A DNA stretch of 62,577 bases from the NCBI GenBank assembly GCA_900175165.2, contig FWWN02000545.1, positions 1 to 62,577 on the forward strand, written 5' to 3'. The position numbers were made by a program, and so were the translations under genes. Source of the DNA: Rhizomucor pusillus. Taxonomy: Eukaryota; Mucoromycota; Mucoromycetes; Mucorales; Lichtheimiaceae. The notes beneath the pieces were generated by a model that saw nothing but the letters and a program-made list of their open reading frames with translations, searched no databases and was not told the DNA's origin. Position 1 is the first letter of the stretch. Each line of letters begins with the position of its first letter. This document shows, in pieces, positions 1 through 15,467 of this stretch.

Positions 1-2
1 AC

Positions 3-769
3 AACCTTCAACATTTACAACTGTCAGAGTCAGCTATATCTGTTCTGACATCGTTGATTCCTTCCTTAGCAACCGTCTCGAGCACAAGCGAGGACCAGAG
101 CTTGTCATTTTTCGACATAGCAACGTTCGACCAACTTGCTACGGCTCCGCACAGCACCTGCATCGGATGGGAACCGCTGCGACCGACTCTTTTTTCCGGG
201 TCAAAAATGACTGATATGATACGACTTGGCAAGGCACATTACGACTGCCTGATGGGATACTACGCTGGCGTGTATCTCAATCTTTGTGCAGAGGGCGTTA
301 CCAGTACTAACGGGAAGACGATGGTTATCAATCTTGTAAGAAAATCGCTACCATCGACATTCTGGGACAAGCATATAGAAGCCAGGAAAACCCGAGAAAT
401 ATAAGGGGTGCTTACATCCAAGCATACCTAAGTGTTGATCCCGAAACTGGCAGCCCATTGGAAAATCCAACGTTGCGGCCAGGTTTAGTACAATACTACT
501 TTGCGCACTCCATTCGACTACCAAGAGCTGACGGACAAGGTGCAGAGGAATACCAACATGTTTTCGCCTTCGTACGATGGTATCGGTATTTACAGACGGA
601 CAGCATCTCCTTCAGACGGCATGGTATGAGAGTATGGCGCAGCTCCTTCGCACCTGTTAATGCTGCCTCCATACTACCGGTCCATCGCATCTTCTCTCCC
701 GTCGGTGTCTCTCGCTGGGTTGATAACAACGTAGTTATCATTCCCTTGCCTCGCAAACTTGCCGCTTAA
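3..769 (+). pseudogene. Broken multicopy-type gene, 3' part, cut by the left edge
   Basis: The frame is open from base 3 to 404, stops, and continues one frame over from about 400 to 769. No splice signals explain the change, so a single-base frameshift near 395-402 is likely. The C-terminal half carries the motifs HVFAFVRWY, ILPVHRIFSPVGVSRW and a terminal IPLPRKL. To my recollection these resemble the C-terminus of a high-copy gene family in Mucorales genomes that travels with repeats; I cannot name a function. The start lies outside the window. It could be a live gene with a sequencing error, but the neighbouring decayed copies favour a relic. Confidence 0.5.
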
Positions 770-998
770 ATTTATAGATACTTATAACTATCATTAAATA
801 CGCATATATCTTAGCCAAACTTGCAAAGAATTTAAGGTAAGTCTGAGTGATGTCTCATGTCATAGGCTAATTTGTAGTATTTCGAACAGTGTTTAAGTCA
901 GGTAAGCCCAAAAATACCTACCAATTTTCGAAATCTCTTGGAATACGATGCCTTTCCATCCTTTCAATATACATTCAGATGTGGTTTAAAAACCTTTC

Positions 999-2104
999 TT
1001 AACTGTAATCAAACGAAAGAGTTGCGCGAAGGGAAGGGCTAAGAGCTCTGACTGTTGCCGAAGCCCTCGGCAACTCCTCAGCCTTCATGGTGATCTCGGT
1101 CTCCTCGATGACCATGCGAGGTCTCTCGGGGCGAGAGCGCTTCGAAAGGCGAGCCTTTCGGTGCTCAGCCAGCTCGGAGAGCTGGTCCAAGGGGTCGTTT
1201 GCCCGGTGTAATATCTCGATAAGTTTCGCTTTTCTCTGTTCAGCAGGAACTGTAACTTACTCGCTCGCTTCTCCACGTAGGCCGAAGAACTTTGCGAGCC
1301 AAGCCGGTTCTCCACGACAATGTTCTCTTCGTCAGACATGTATTGAGGCCTGAGAATGTCCTCGACTCCTTGCACACCTTCGTAGAGATGCTGGTTCTCC
1401 TCGTAAGCCTTTTTCTTAGCTGGCATTTCTAACGTGGCATGTATGTAAGCCTCGATTCATCCACCCAGCTTAGTATTTAAGCGAACACACCTTGTAGAGC
1501 CGAGTGTTGCGTGCTTTTTGTTCATCCTGTTGCTGCAAAACCTCCTCATCTGCCTTGGCCTTCTCCTTCTGATATTTAAGCCGATCCTTCAGCTTATCCA
1601 GCACAATGCTACGAGTCCAAGCAGGATTCTTCTCACGCTCCGACAGGTTCTTGATGTACTCCTGCAGGGCCTCCATGACAACCTGGTTGTGAGAGCTGTC
1701 GATGGTCTCGTTGACAGCCCAGCGAGTATCTGGATTATTCACCAGAGACTCGTTGTAGTAGTCGCGAAGGAATTTCTGTTCAAAAGTCGGTGTCAGTACT
1801 GCATAACCATTTCTGTCATGCTAAGTGAAGTACTTACTAACAACCTCGCATCATCGGTGTTGCCCTGCACAGGGTCGCGTTCTACCAACTGTGCCTCCAG
1901 AGCTTGGATCCTTTGTTCCTGGAGTTGGTTCGTTTGCTCCAGGGCTTGGACCTTCTGGCGCAATTCGGCCATATCGCTCTCCATCTGCTCCATATGAGTT
2001 AGGAGGCGATCCAAAAAGGCGATGTCCGTTCTTGGACGCTTTGGATGGTTGCGGGGCCGACGGCAGTGGATTGCACGGTGGGGATGGTGGGATAGTTCGA
2101 CATG
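999..2104 (-). pseudogene. Decayed coiled-coil gene
   Basis: Reading from 2104, an N-terminus (MSNYPTIP...) loses frame near 2020, after which a leucine/glutamine-rich coiled coil (from 2014) follows. A normal intron with GTAAGT donor joins it to an exon read from about 1790 (KFLRDYYNES...). The next junction (around 1440-1490) has no phase-compatible donor and acceptor, and the last segment shifts frame again near 1240, where only an implausible 25-nt intron could rescue it. The tail 1245-999 (RKAKLIEILHRAND...) is coding-like. Three separate lesions argue for a decayed copy. Function is not recognisable; the coiled-coil start recalls small Gag-like or repeat-associated proteins, which is a guess. 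Confidence 0.45.
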
Positions 2105-2109
2105 TTAAA

Positions 2110-3009
2110 GGACGATGAAGGAACTAGAAAGAGCAAAGGAAACTTTACATATGCTTACTGCCAGCATTTTATTGCAGTAAACGGCCATGAAGTATCAATT
2201 ACCGACTGTACAACATCACTTTATTCCGCCCAAACTTTAAAATGGAGGAACAGGGTAAAAAGAGATTTATAATTCTTTTTCCCTCTTCAGTTTCGCACTT
2301 TACGTTTTACTAGATAGGCACAGAAAGTTGTAAGTTGTTTTACGCGTTTTGCACTTTTGTAGGAAATACCTCGACCCTGCCTTCTCTTGAATCGCATACT
2401 CTGATATGTAAAGAATGAAAAGCTTCAGCATTCCAGCTACTAATATGCTGCGTATTTGAGCCACAGGTCCACTGCTGAAAGACTCAAAGTTTGGGGATGT
2501 TATTTTTCCTCGTTTTGTTTCCACTTGTGCTCTAGTACGTATAAGAATTCAATGAACTACTTGCAAACAAGTTGCACGTATTGACTTTGCTTCAAAAATA
2601 GGTTACAAATTTTTGTTAGCAAAAATTTCAGGTACGTCCTTTATATTATTTCCTTTTCTTTTGTAAATATCATATCCTAACTTATTTTTCTTCGTGCCCT
2701 TGTTTTAGGTATATATAATGAATCTTTTATTTTTCCTATTGCTTTTACGAGCGTAGAATAAAGAATAGTAGAATATTGTATACGTAGTTTTTGTATTTTG
2801 GCTATTAACTGATGTTTACAAACGACAATGTTCGTTGAAAAAGATTTTCATATATATAAAACGTTTTTCTATAAAAAGCTAAAGAAGCATACAAAGTATG
2901 GTCCAATAGAAAGTCAGAAGGGAAGCACAAACAGCGAATGGGAAGGTCAGGAAGTTGTGACATGGATGATTTTGATTTGAGAACCGTATGACGGATATAG
3001 TATAGTTTG
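2110..3009. other. AT-rich intergenic stretch
   Basis: No coding-like frame, RNA gene or clear repeat is visible. Short open frames here have unusual composition and no splice context. Confidence 0.5.
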
Positions 3010-3141
3010 GGTATATGCTGGCAGAAACCCAGAAGAATCTGTGAGCAGAAACCATGCAGATACCAAGCAGATACCAGGCCGAATATGATGAGTATCTGCC
3101 GGAAGATACCAGATAGTATCGGGCAGATACCAGCATATACC
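3010..3141. repeat. 132-bp palindromic repeat with internal GATACCA units
   Basis: The element starts with GGTATATGCTGG (3010-3021) and ends with its exact reverse complement (3130-3141). Between them the unit AGATACCA, or its complement, recurs several times on both strands, so large parts can pair with each other. The shape is that of a foldback element or MITE. No target-site duplication is obvious and there is no coding capacity. It lies about 80 bp upstream of a tRNA gene. Confidence 0.6.
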
Positions 3142-3224
3142 GGATCTTTAGGTGCAGTGTATTAATTATTATTTAGTTGTAGCAACGCCACAAAAATTAC
3201 TACATTTTTATCAATTCAACAAGC

Positions 3225-3297
3225 GGGGCTATGGCCAAATGGATAAGGCGCCTGACTACGAATCAGGAGATTCCAGGTTCGACCCCTGGTAGCCTCG
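3225..3297 (+). tRNA. tRNA-Arg (anticodon ACG)
   Basis: A complete 73-nt cloverleaf can be drawn. The acceptor stem is 3225-3231 with 3290-3296 (one G-U pair), the anticodon stem CCTGA/TCAGG frames the loop CTACGAA with ACG at 3258-3260, and the T arm CCAGG-TTCGACC-CCTGG is at 3273-3289. Discriminator G3297. A box (TGGCCAAATGG) and B box (GGTTCGACCCC) are intact. There is no intron. A TTTT run at 3311-3314 would end polymerase III transcription. ACG would be modified to inosine to read CGU, CGC and CGA. Confidence 0.95.
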
Positions 3298-3319
3298 ATC
3301 ATTCGGACAGTTTTAATGA

Positions 3320-4290
3320 TCAGAACTTTCCTTTTTGTATGTTTTTCCATCCGGTGTGCACGGACCTGATCTGGTTTCTTTTTTGGACACTTCGCCGTTG
3401 CGTGCCGCTCTTCACCTCACCTTTCCATTTCCGTAACACAAGCATCTATATATTATAGACTTTCCTTTATTGTTGTATATTCGTAAAAGCCAACACAGTA
3501 TAAATATCCCATAGACAAAATAATATATCGACACTTATCTACCGTTCATCTTCGTGGTTCCTTTTCCTTCGTGATTCTCTTCTTCGTGGGTCCGTAACGC
3601 CAAAAAGAAATAGCGTTACGACACATTTTTTTTTCGATATTCAATTTTTGGGCGATTATTTTGGGAGATCGATGGTAAGCTTTTTATGCTTTTAGTTTGC
3701 TTTACCCGGAGAATGCAAAAAAGTATACAGTAAATATCATATACTTGTTTCCGGATATAAGGAAACTCATCATCCAGAGCCCCAATTATTCATTACTAGA
3801 AGATGGTTTGTTTATTATTCGCTCAACCTTCAACGATTATCCATACTTCGCTAGGCGCACAGAAGAAAGCAGAGCATATAGTAAGATCAGGAGGTTCTGT
3901 ATATTGCTCAGTAATGTATTGTATCTGGGCAAGCCTAGGGTTTTATAGTAGTAAAATTAAGCAGAAGAAATCCAGTAAGACTGGACCAGATTTTTATTAC
4001 GATTGCAATAGCGTTCTATATTTATATCGGATTCTGAGCGAGGCCCATGCGATATAATGATACTGATCCTACTCTAAGTAGTGCTGCCATAGATCAAAAA
4101 CCAACGCCCTTGCACTGAATCGTAACGTCTAGAATGATATACTGATACATTACAAAATGTACTTCACGGATGCGGCTAGTGATTGCCAGTAATGGTAATG
4201 TTAGTACAAGTTGTACATCTGTATACTGCTCCATGTCGCTGAACACTATTGTGTCTTGAGAAATCTTGCGGAATTCGTGTGTTGCCCGCG
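3320..4290. other. Intergenic, no gene seen
   Basis: Several short open frames exist on the plus strand (3697-4057) but none has family motifs or consistent splice sites. A small inverted repeat (CGTAACGC ... GCGTTACG) lies near 3594-3620. Confidence 0.4.
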
Positions 4291-4296
4291 ATTATT

Positions 4297-5611
4297 CTAT
4301 GGATGATTCCACTGAGGAGAGATCAGCGATAAATAAAGGTGGTCGATGATCTCAATTATTGCACGGTTGAAAAGATGGCCTTGGTTGCGGTCTTCTTGCA
4401 TACATTTTATCCAAGGATTGGAGCCAGAAAGTGAATTGTTCATAGAAAGGAGATGACGCAAGTAATCCTGCCTTTTTTCGTGGTCTTCAATTCCCGTGTC
4501 TTCATGATCAACGTCATATAGATCTAATTCTTCCTCGTTATCTTCTGAAATAGAGATGAGAATGGGTTCATTCATTACATCATCGATGGCGAGTTAGCCT
4601 CTGACTCCAACTTTAGTTTCTCCACGTCTTCTTTTCAAAGGCCGTAACTTTTCATCCAGCGCTTGACAAGGTATCTGTATTTTTTGTCTTCCAGCGTGCA
4701 CAACATGTGGTGGAATTCATGTTTATCTTCATCCGTGCATACTTGGAGGAACTCCGGACTATGTTTGTCTTTTAAAGATTCAAAGCATTTCTTAAACAGA
4801 TGTGCGAGCTTTGCGACGCTTCTCGCATATTCAATAACTGTCGAAGAAAATGCGCTTGTTAGACCGTTTCCTGTATTTGTCGGTCCATTTGCATTGCTTT
4901 ACGTCTCAAGCTGTTGTTTTTTTCCTGCGTTTCTCCTTGAATAGCATATGCATATATGCTTCTTCCTCGTCGCTTCATTGGTCGGCATATCCTCTGCTGT
5001 ATCTTTTTGTCATTTCTTGTATATCTCCTTCAATGTTTCTCTGTTCCTGACTTATATATTATATCATGTGTTCTTCGTATTTGGTTCTAGATAGTCTGCT
5101 TTACCTTGGATCAACGAGGGTCTCTAACCCGGTCAAGAAACGGTTTTGATCAAATGAATTCTTTAAATTCATTGCTGACGAAGATGTTAACAAGGTCAAC
5201 ATCCTCGTTGCTTGCATATCATGTGCTGCAATATGAATCGTGTGTATGGCCTGCTGCCAAACTGGATACTCGTTCGGCACATACTTTGTATGGATTATAT
5301 AAAATTCCTTTTTAAGGGAATATGCAGTGATAGGCTCTAGACAGGTGATTAATTCCTTTTGTAGCGTATAAAACAATGAACAAACGTACTCGCTATTTTG
5401 GCGTGCTTGAACGTTTTGGAGATGACATAGCCTGCATGATGTCTGTACCCAGCCAGTGTTTGTATAGTGGAATCCCGTTAACTTCAAGGGACCTGTCAGC
5501 TGATTTCCTTGAGAATAAGGAGGGTAGAAAGTCACTGGAAATACGTGTAGCTAAAGTTATCATTGGGTAGAAGAAACTGGTTACTCTTTTTTTGCAGATA
5601 GCTGCTTCCAT
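4297..5611 (-). pseudogene. Possible decayed gene, unidentified
   Basis: Several coding-like minus-strand segments follow each other but do not join cleanly: 5535-5101 (144 codons, with a cysteine pair CRLC), a charged lysine/glutamine-rich piece near 5050-4860, a 66-codon piece ending in KSYGL near 4640, and an acidic 92-codon piece 4575-4297. Stops and frame changes separate them, some without usable splice sites. I do not recognise any domain. Either a fast-evolving multi-exon gene or a relic; the relic reading fits the repeat-rich surroundings. Confidence 0.25.
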
Positions 5612-5798
5612 TCAAGAATATGTGAATCTACAAATCTATATTGAACCCATGCCAGCAAGCACCTCCGCAGCATAAATGTTACCCCAGCCAGTCTTCTGAA
5701 TAGTTTCGCTTTCAAAGCAAGTTCCCTGCTTTTATTTTTCTTCTGTTGAGTACGCTTTCATTATTTATCATCAGACTAAACTAATCATATAAGTATTT

Positions 5799-6747
5799 CT
5801 ATGGATACATTGCAGTTGTAGCAGCATCGAGATTAATGCGAGTTGCTGATGTCCTTGGTAAATTTTCATGCGGCGCTGATCGTGTTCTTGCTGCTTCAGG
5901 CACGGAGAGCAGGGATGATTGCGAAGATAAACTTTCTCCCAGTATAGAATTAGTTTCCGTTTGAAGGTGCTGACTTGAAGGTGATGATGTTAACGTTGAC
6001 AACGGCTGTAGATGTGGCTGTTGTATGCTCAGTTCTGAATATGATGGCGGTGGAGGGAGACAATACAGCGATGTCATGACAGCGGCTTGATATGGTGGTG
6101 GCATGTCTTCTGGCATGCGCGATAGTTGGATTACGAGACAGAGACGAGCAGATCTAAACTCTGCAGGCAGAGTATCGTCGATGGTCGGCCTTCGCAAAGA
6201 CCATTGAACGCGATGCGTTGTGTTGTCAATCTTGTTGAACTCCTTTAATGTCTGTTTCAAGCTCCTTTCAAACTTGAAATTTTGAGATTGCATTGTGAGC
6301 CATGGCTCTTGATTATTCATCCTTTACTTTGGCAAATTCACCTTTTTTATGCGACGCACAAACGAAGCATGTCGACGACTAGTCCAAAAGCTGAGCAGAG
6401 CCGGTATCAGTAGGAGCACAAGTGGATACCACATAGATATATCCGCGGAGCGAGCTGCAAGAGAGAAAGCAACTGAGCACGCAATGCATATAATTATAAA
6501 GACAAATATGTAGTATTCGATATGGGTTGACGGGCACTTTGATCGTACCAGCCGCTGCAGCTGCACTATCCGTTCATCGAATGTTTGGAAAGGAATCTAC
6601 GTCCGTGTTAATAACAATCATCGACACCCCTTATCTTCTAATACTGTTACTGACGCGATCTGCAATTTGTTGCTCGGTTTGAGCAGTCCATAGTTTAGGT
6701 GGTTGCCATTTGAATGAAAGTATATTCAAAGTTGCAATGTGCACCAT
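5799..6747 (-). CDS. Two-pass membrane protein with PY motifs
   Basis: Spliced model 6747-6655, 6596-6342, 6272-5799 gives 273 residues. An apparent in-frame stop at 6324 falls inside the second intron (69 nt, phase 0); splicing it out joins two coding-like segments smoothly. Residues about 58-75 and 85-100 are hydrophobic and likely span a membrane, followed by a basic stretch and a proline/serine-rich tail. The tail holds MPPPY and PPPSY, which match the PPxY/PPxY-like motif bound by WW domains of Rsp5/NEDD4 ubiquitin ligases. I infer a membrane-anchored Rsp5 client or adaptor. I do not recognise the family. Confidence 0.7.
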
Positions 6748-6749
6748 AT

Positions 6750-7600
6750 ATATGCTCGACGAGGAGAGGATAAAGGAAAAGGAAGACACATGTATGGCTC
6801 AGAACAACTTCTCAAGAAAGGAGCAAAAGAACAGGAAAGGGATGGAAATAGAAAAGGGGTTAGCAATATGCTGAGGCTGAATTGTAACAACATTGATGAG
6901 CTAAGATGCACAGACTGGTCTTTCAGGCATCGCAAGGGGGGTTGCAGTAGACTTTGCAGATGTTATGCATCTGGTACACCGTTACAGGCAAGAAATAGTA
7001 GTCATGTCCTTCTATTACAACCGAGGCATTCTTCAGTGCTTTTACTTGTATTAATTGTTCGCGATGAAGAATGCTTCTTGATATATACTGCGGGTTGATA
7101 GAGCGATCGTGTTCAATCCATCGGCTACCAGGTGAGCTGTGTATGCGTTCTTCATAAAAAGGATCATTTTCAAAATGCTAACCGTCAGAATATTTGAACC
7201 TCTTCCAAGAGATGTATACGAACAGCAGATTAATATATAATATCTTATTAGGCATGCTTCTTAATAAGTGAAACATCCACAGTAACTGATATTTACTGCC
7301 TGCTTTCCGAGAGGTAGCAAACATTTCTCAGTTGATTTGTCAAGTGACGAACGCAAACTTGTCAAAACCGAGAGCAGGTCACAATTGATTGACCAGTGAG
7401 ATGCTATAGGCTCATTTATCCATTCTTTAACCTTTCAATATCCATTTTAACGACTTGACTATGTCTTGAGATCTCCAGGCATGAATGCTCACTTCCGGAT
7501 GCAGAAGAATGATTGAAGACACAGATAATCGTTTATTCGAGATATCATATAGTCAATCAACAATCAAATGATTCCGTAGGAGTTAAACGAACAGAGTTAC
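6750..7600. other. Intergenic; upstream region of the minus-strand gene
   Basis: The 119-codon plus-strand open frame at 6739-7098 has no family features and overlaps the start of the spliced gene on the other strand. Nothing else convincing is seen. Confidence 0.4.
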
Positions 7601-7627
7601 GTCATTGTCACCTGTATTCGATTTGGA

Positions 7628-9351
<1,724 letters not shown>

Positions 9352-9379
9352 TCAGACGACGAATTTTCATGCATCGTGA

Positions 9380-10173
9380 TCATTCTGTGTGGAGTTGCGA
9401 AAGCAGGCCCGAGGCAGCCTCTTTCAAGTCCTTGTCCAAAGCCTCTTTGACCAGTATGCCATCTTCCGTGAACCAGGTCGATACATTGGTTTTCATCTGT
9501 CGACTCACACCTTTCTTCAATACCGAATCGACGTATTCATAAGTCATTTCATAGATCGGCGAGTACTGCTCCATTTTGCTGGATACGGTCAATGTTCCGA
9601 GGCGCTACATGGAAAAAATGTCTCAGATCGAAGATCTTAGCATTGCTCTCTCGTGAAATGAATACCTCGCCCGACTTTGCGTCTTGTTTATATCCGATAT
9701 ATATTACATTTTTCTCGACAAACGTCGTGTACAGCCAGAAGAAGGCTTGCAGTATCCAAAATACGACCACAGCAACCGCCACTATCGGTTTAGCTTCTTC
9801 AAAACTGGTATAATATTCGAACAAAAACGCGCCTCCGGCAAGCAGACACGAGGAATAACCGACCAGCAGTTTCACGTCGGTATGCAAATGACCCTCTTGG
9901 TAGCCCTCTTCAACGCTGTAATACTGCCAGCATATTCAGTAATTGAAAGCAACATTGTTTCTATTCTGTAGCTTACTCGTTTCACTTCATCGTCAATAGC
10001 ATTCTTTAACTGAGTGCAGTCGTACTTGTTGATCTGGATAGGTTCTTCCTTTTCAGTCTCCTTGACTTCTTTCGGTGCGTTGTCTTACAGAAATATTGAG
10101 TTTGTTTTCTCTAGCAAACACGGGATAGGAAGTGATGTATTGTCCTACCTGATTCCTTTTCAATTGCTGGCAT
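9380..10173 (-). CDS. SPC2: Signal peptidase complex subunit 2
   Basis: Non-catalytic subunit of the ER signal peptidase, which trims signal peptides as proteins enter the ER. Exons 10173-10149, 10083-9977, 9923-9666, 9604-9380 give 204 residues. The motif NKYDCTQLKNAIDDEVK matches the SPCS2 start, followed by two membrane segments (about residues 65-85 and 92-112) and EKNVIYIGYK. Without the third intron (9665-9605) the frame would seem to break; splicing it restores the family order. Exon 1 is only 25 nt. SRP54, which works one step earlier, lies 1.7 kb away. Confidence 0.9.
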
Positions 10174-10404
10174 GACAAAAAGGACTGAAAGGGGCGGCAC
10201 AGCTTGACACGTATCATTTCAACTGCCGTCGATATGCAGTCAAAACGCCGGTTTCTTTTTTAAATCGTCGGAAGATGAGATAATCGTTTATTTACATTAT
10301 GATAAGATAATATAAGGCAAACCAGTCGCGGATATCATCCAAGATGGAGAGAAGAAGAGCAGAAATATGAAACATGAGGAAAAGGGTATTGGGCTTGTAA
10401 TTGC

Positions 10405-11802
10405 CTAGACAACTTCTTCTGTCACGTTTTGACCACTGTTTTGTCTCGAAGTTTGAGGTGACAGGTACGGTGGAGGTGCAGGCATAGACGATGAGCGCCC
10501 GGCTACAGCGTGGTTGGCACCATCGTCAATAGTGATAAGTAATGGTTGCTGGTCGCTCGACGTTGCGTTAGTATCCTCTTCGTTTTGTTGATCTCTAGAA
10601 GCACTTCTTGAAGTTCCAGTAGCCAGTAGAATCGTATCCCTTTCTAATCCATATGCCGGAGGCGGTGCAAGCGTTCCTTGAGATGGAGCAAGACCCCATT
10701 TTTTGACATTGGCTTCCACGAATACAAAACCCATTTGTCCAAGATTAACATGGATTTCACAAGGTCCGTTCGCACCAATGGTTGGAAAGAGATTCCATCG
10801 CAAACCGGTGTAAGCATCTTCCAATTTTCGTCCGTTTCTTGTAAAGAAAATGGTTCCGGTTCGATGTCTGTATCCAACGCCAATCACATCGCCGTGCGTG
10901 TAAGTCAAGCCATATGGTTTACCATGGAAAGGCGAGCTAAAATGTTTGCAACCATTATTCGAGAAATAGCCGATCGAGTAGCGATTCCAGCCTTCATCAG
11001 AGTAAGGTAAGTATATGCAAACTCAGCTCCTCTTATTACGTATTTTTCACATACCTGGTAACCGCCAACTAGGATAAGGTTTGGTAGCCACGCCGACGGA
11101 AACAGTCGTAGTCCGCGGCAAATCGAACATCTTGGCCTGCCATTCCATTACATTTACCCTTCAATAGCTGTAAAAGTATACAAATCCTTCCCTTCGATAC
11201 TGACCTCCCAGTAATATACTTCTTGGTTCCGAGGAAGCGGCAAGTTCGTCTGGACGCAGGACTCGCCATACGAGAATTGAATTTCTGTCCGGCCTGCCAC
11301 AAAGCAGTTGGCGTCAGGCTCCCACTCGAATTCAAATGCTGAGACGCCCTTTTCTTGTATCGAAATGTATTGAGGAGGTGTAATGTCGGTTGGAATACTG
11401 TCAGGTGGGTGGCGCTCTTGAAATACTGCAGTACACCTTAGTAATGACGTTTCCAGAGTAGACATTGTTCACCTCTCTTCTATTACCTTTAGCTCTTTCG
11501 TAGCTCAAGCGAGCGTCTTCTGGCAGCGACGCCACCTGTTCTTCAGACTCTATCAGCCATTCTTCAAAATCGGAATTGCCTGCGCTGACAGAGAGAGGAA
11601 GTTCGATTGGTGACCGGGTGAAGAGAAGGAGAAAGACGGCAATGAGGAAAAATACAATGACGCCAGCTATGAATATCCAAGCGTAGGCGCTGAGCATGGC
11701 TGACAAGAGAATGGAAGGAGGAAGACAAACAAGGGTTGCCTGCTTTCCTGCAGCTTGCTGTTGCGTGTTATTCCGACGTGCTCCAAAAAGGGAAAAGGGC
11801 AA
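10405..11802 (-). CDS. SSH4: SPRY-domain Rsp5 adaptor, SSH4/EAR1-like
   Basis: Membrane adaptor that brings the ubiquitin ligase Rsp5 to cargo in the endosome-vacuole route. Exons 11802-11487, 11425-11205, 11136-11055, 10991-10405 give 401 residues. A single membrane segment (AWIFIAGVIVFFLIAVFLLL) near residues 40-60 is followed by a SPRY/B30.2 domain: NCFVAGRTEIQFSYGES, YYWEAKMFDLP, VATKPYPSWRLPG, GTIFFTRNGRKLEDAY and GQMGFVFVEANVKKWG. The tail carries PPPAYG and PPPYL, matching PPxY ligase-binding motifs. An ATG at 11697 is an alternative start just before the membrane segment. The fungal Ssh4/Ear1 match is very close; which paralogue it represents is not decided. Confidence 0.92.
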
Positions 11803-11905
11803 TCAGTCATCTGGTGGCAACGCGGCGGTTACTTCTCAGATCTCAAGTCCACACTTCTGTTGTTTCAACTCATGCTTTTCGTTGTTTTATTTCCAATTAA
11901 ATATT

Positions 11906-13911
<2,006 letters not shown>

Positions 13912-13919
13912 TTTCTAGA

Positions 13920-14920
13920 ATAGGTGGAGAAGGAACAACGGCTGTGGAGAGTCTCTTCCTGGGTAGAGTCCGCTCTGCGGGGCGAACGCTTGGAAGCCAG
14001 GCGGGCCAAGACAGATTTTTGTTCTGTTCCAGCTTTGCTATATTATGCAAATGCAGACACAAACTTTGAATAAAATCCTATGTTTTATAAGCAAGTATTT
14101 TTCATATCAATTCGCAACGCAGGGAGAGTTTTCTGATAATCCAGAAAGACTTCGCTCAAAATATTCTGCTGCCTTTTAATGTATTTTTACAAGGTTTAAG
14201 ATCGCATCCCTTTTTGCAGAACAATGTCTACCGAACCCATCATTTATACAGTACATTGTCGCTATAGTGTGTATTGTTTGTGTTTTCAAATTAGCAAGTG
14301 TTGAGTATCTTTTTCATTTGGACGGAACTCAGCTACCTCTAAACGATCATTCACATGATCTGGCCTTCGCGATGATGCACTATTTGCAACGGCCAGTTAG
14401 TATACATCCAATTCAACAATAGTGACGCGGGTTTGACAGAGCAGTCTTCGAACGCGCCGGCATACAACCGCTCAACTCTGAAGACATGTCGAAGATGTAT
14501 CTTGCTCCCTTTTGAATAGAAAATTGCTTTGACAGAGTTGGCATTCTTAATAAAGCATTGAATCTAACAAATCATAGTTTATCTAGCTTGGATGATGGGA
14601 AACTGCTCTTGTTGATTGATCGATTGACTGATTGATAGAAAGTGGTAATCAGTGACTCCTATCATAACGCAGATTGCGTCTTTGGTTCTACAGTCGTCAC
14701 AATGAATGAAGTCGCGTCATTCTTTCTCAAAAATCATCTAAAAGAGAGTTCTGGGTAACGCATCCATCTTTACCTCTCTCTTCCTTCCTCTTCCTCGTTC
14801 GGGTTTGACCATCGTAAGCTTCAATGCTCACTTGGCATTATTGCTGCTGATGCGTAAATGATGCAAATGATTATAAAATATACCATATACTTTTCCGTCG
14901 GCAACCAAATATACGCGAGA
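13920..14920. other. Intergenic, no gene seen
   Basis: Upstream region of SRP54 and of the small plus-strand gene at 14923. No coding-like frame, RNA gene or repeat was recognised. Confidence 0.4.
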
Positions 14921-14922
14921 TT

Positions 14923-15467
14923 ATGAAATTTGCTAAAGACCTACTGTGCATTCCATTTCAGTGCAATAACGTCTTTATCGACGGAAGTTCACAACTAGAG
15001 ATCGGTAAGCGTCTGTGGGAATCCAACACTGTGTTCGGCTGCACAAATCCGTAAATGACCTGCAAATGTTCGCAAAATCCACACTCATAGTCAACACGGA
15101 TTGCAGCAACAACAGAGCAAAGATCCGGCCTGAAGCTAGCGCCTACTTCATCCAGATTGAATATTACTTGAAACATACATACAAAAACGAAGAAAAGATC
15201 TCTGCACTTGCAACGATCTATAAAACCGTTGAAGATGACAGCTTGAACAACAGGCCATACAAGACCGCAAGCTCCTTAAGCAAGAGAAAGATCATAGATG
15301 CTGGTTCCATTGACCGCGTCGTGGGCCGCGCATGCACTAAAAATAAGAGCCAGTATTTCTTCCGATCGTTGGCTCTACAAATATACGAAGATGCTTGGAG
15401 ACAGGCAATCTTAACTCAAGACCAACATCTATCCGACGAGGACATTAAGGATTTGCATAATCGCTAG
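14923..15467 (+). CDS. Small orphan protein, two exons
   Basis: Exons 14923-15004 and 15091-15467 join in phase 1 across an 86-nt intron with GTAAGC donor and CATAG acceptor, giving 152 residues. The protein is soluble and charged, with the stretch SLSKRKIIDAGSIDRVVGRA and an acidic end DEDIKDLHNR. No signal peptide, membrane segment or domain is recognised. It could be a lineage-specific gene or a fragment of a repeat. The clean intron and open second exon of 125 codons support real coding, past or present. Confidence 0.4.

Noticed and set aside
6324..6326. In-frame stop that would make the PY-motif gene a pseudogene
   Set aside because: It lies within a 69-nt, phase-0 intron with GTGAAT donor and AAG acceptor; removal gives smooth coding sequence.
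9605..9665. Apparent frameshift in SPC2
   Set aside because: A 61-nt GT-AG intron explains the frame change and restores the family pattern.
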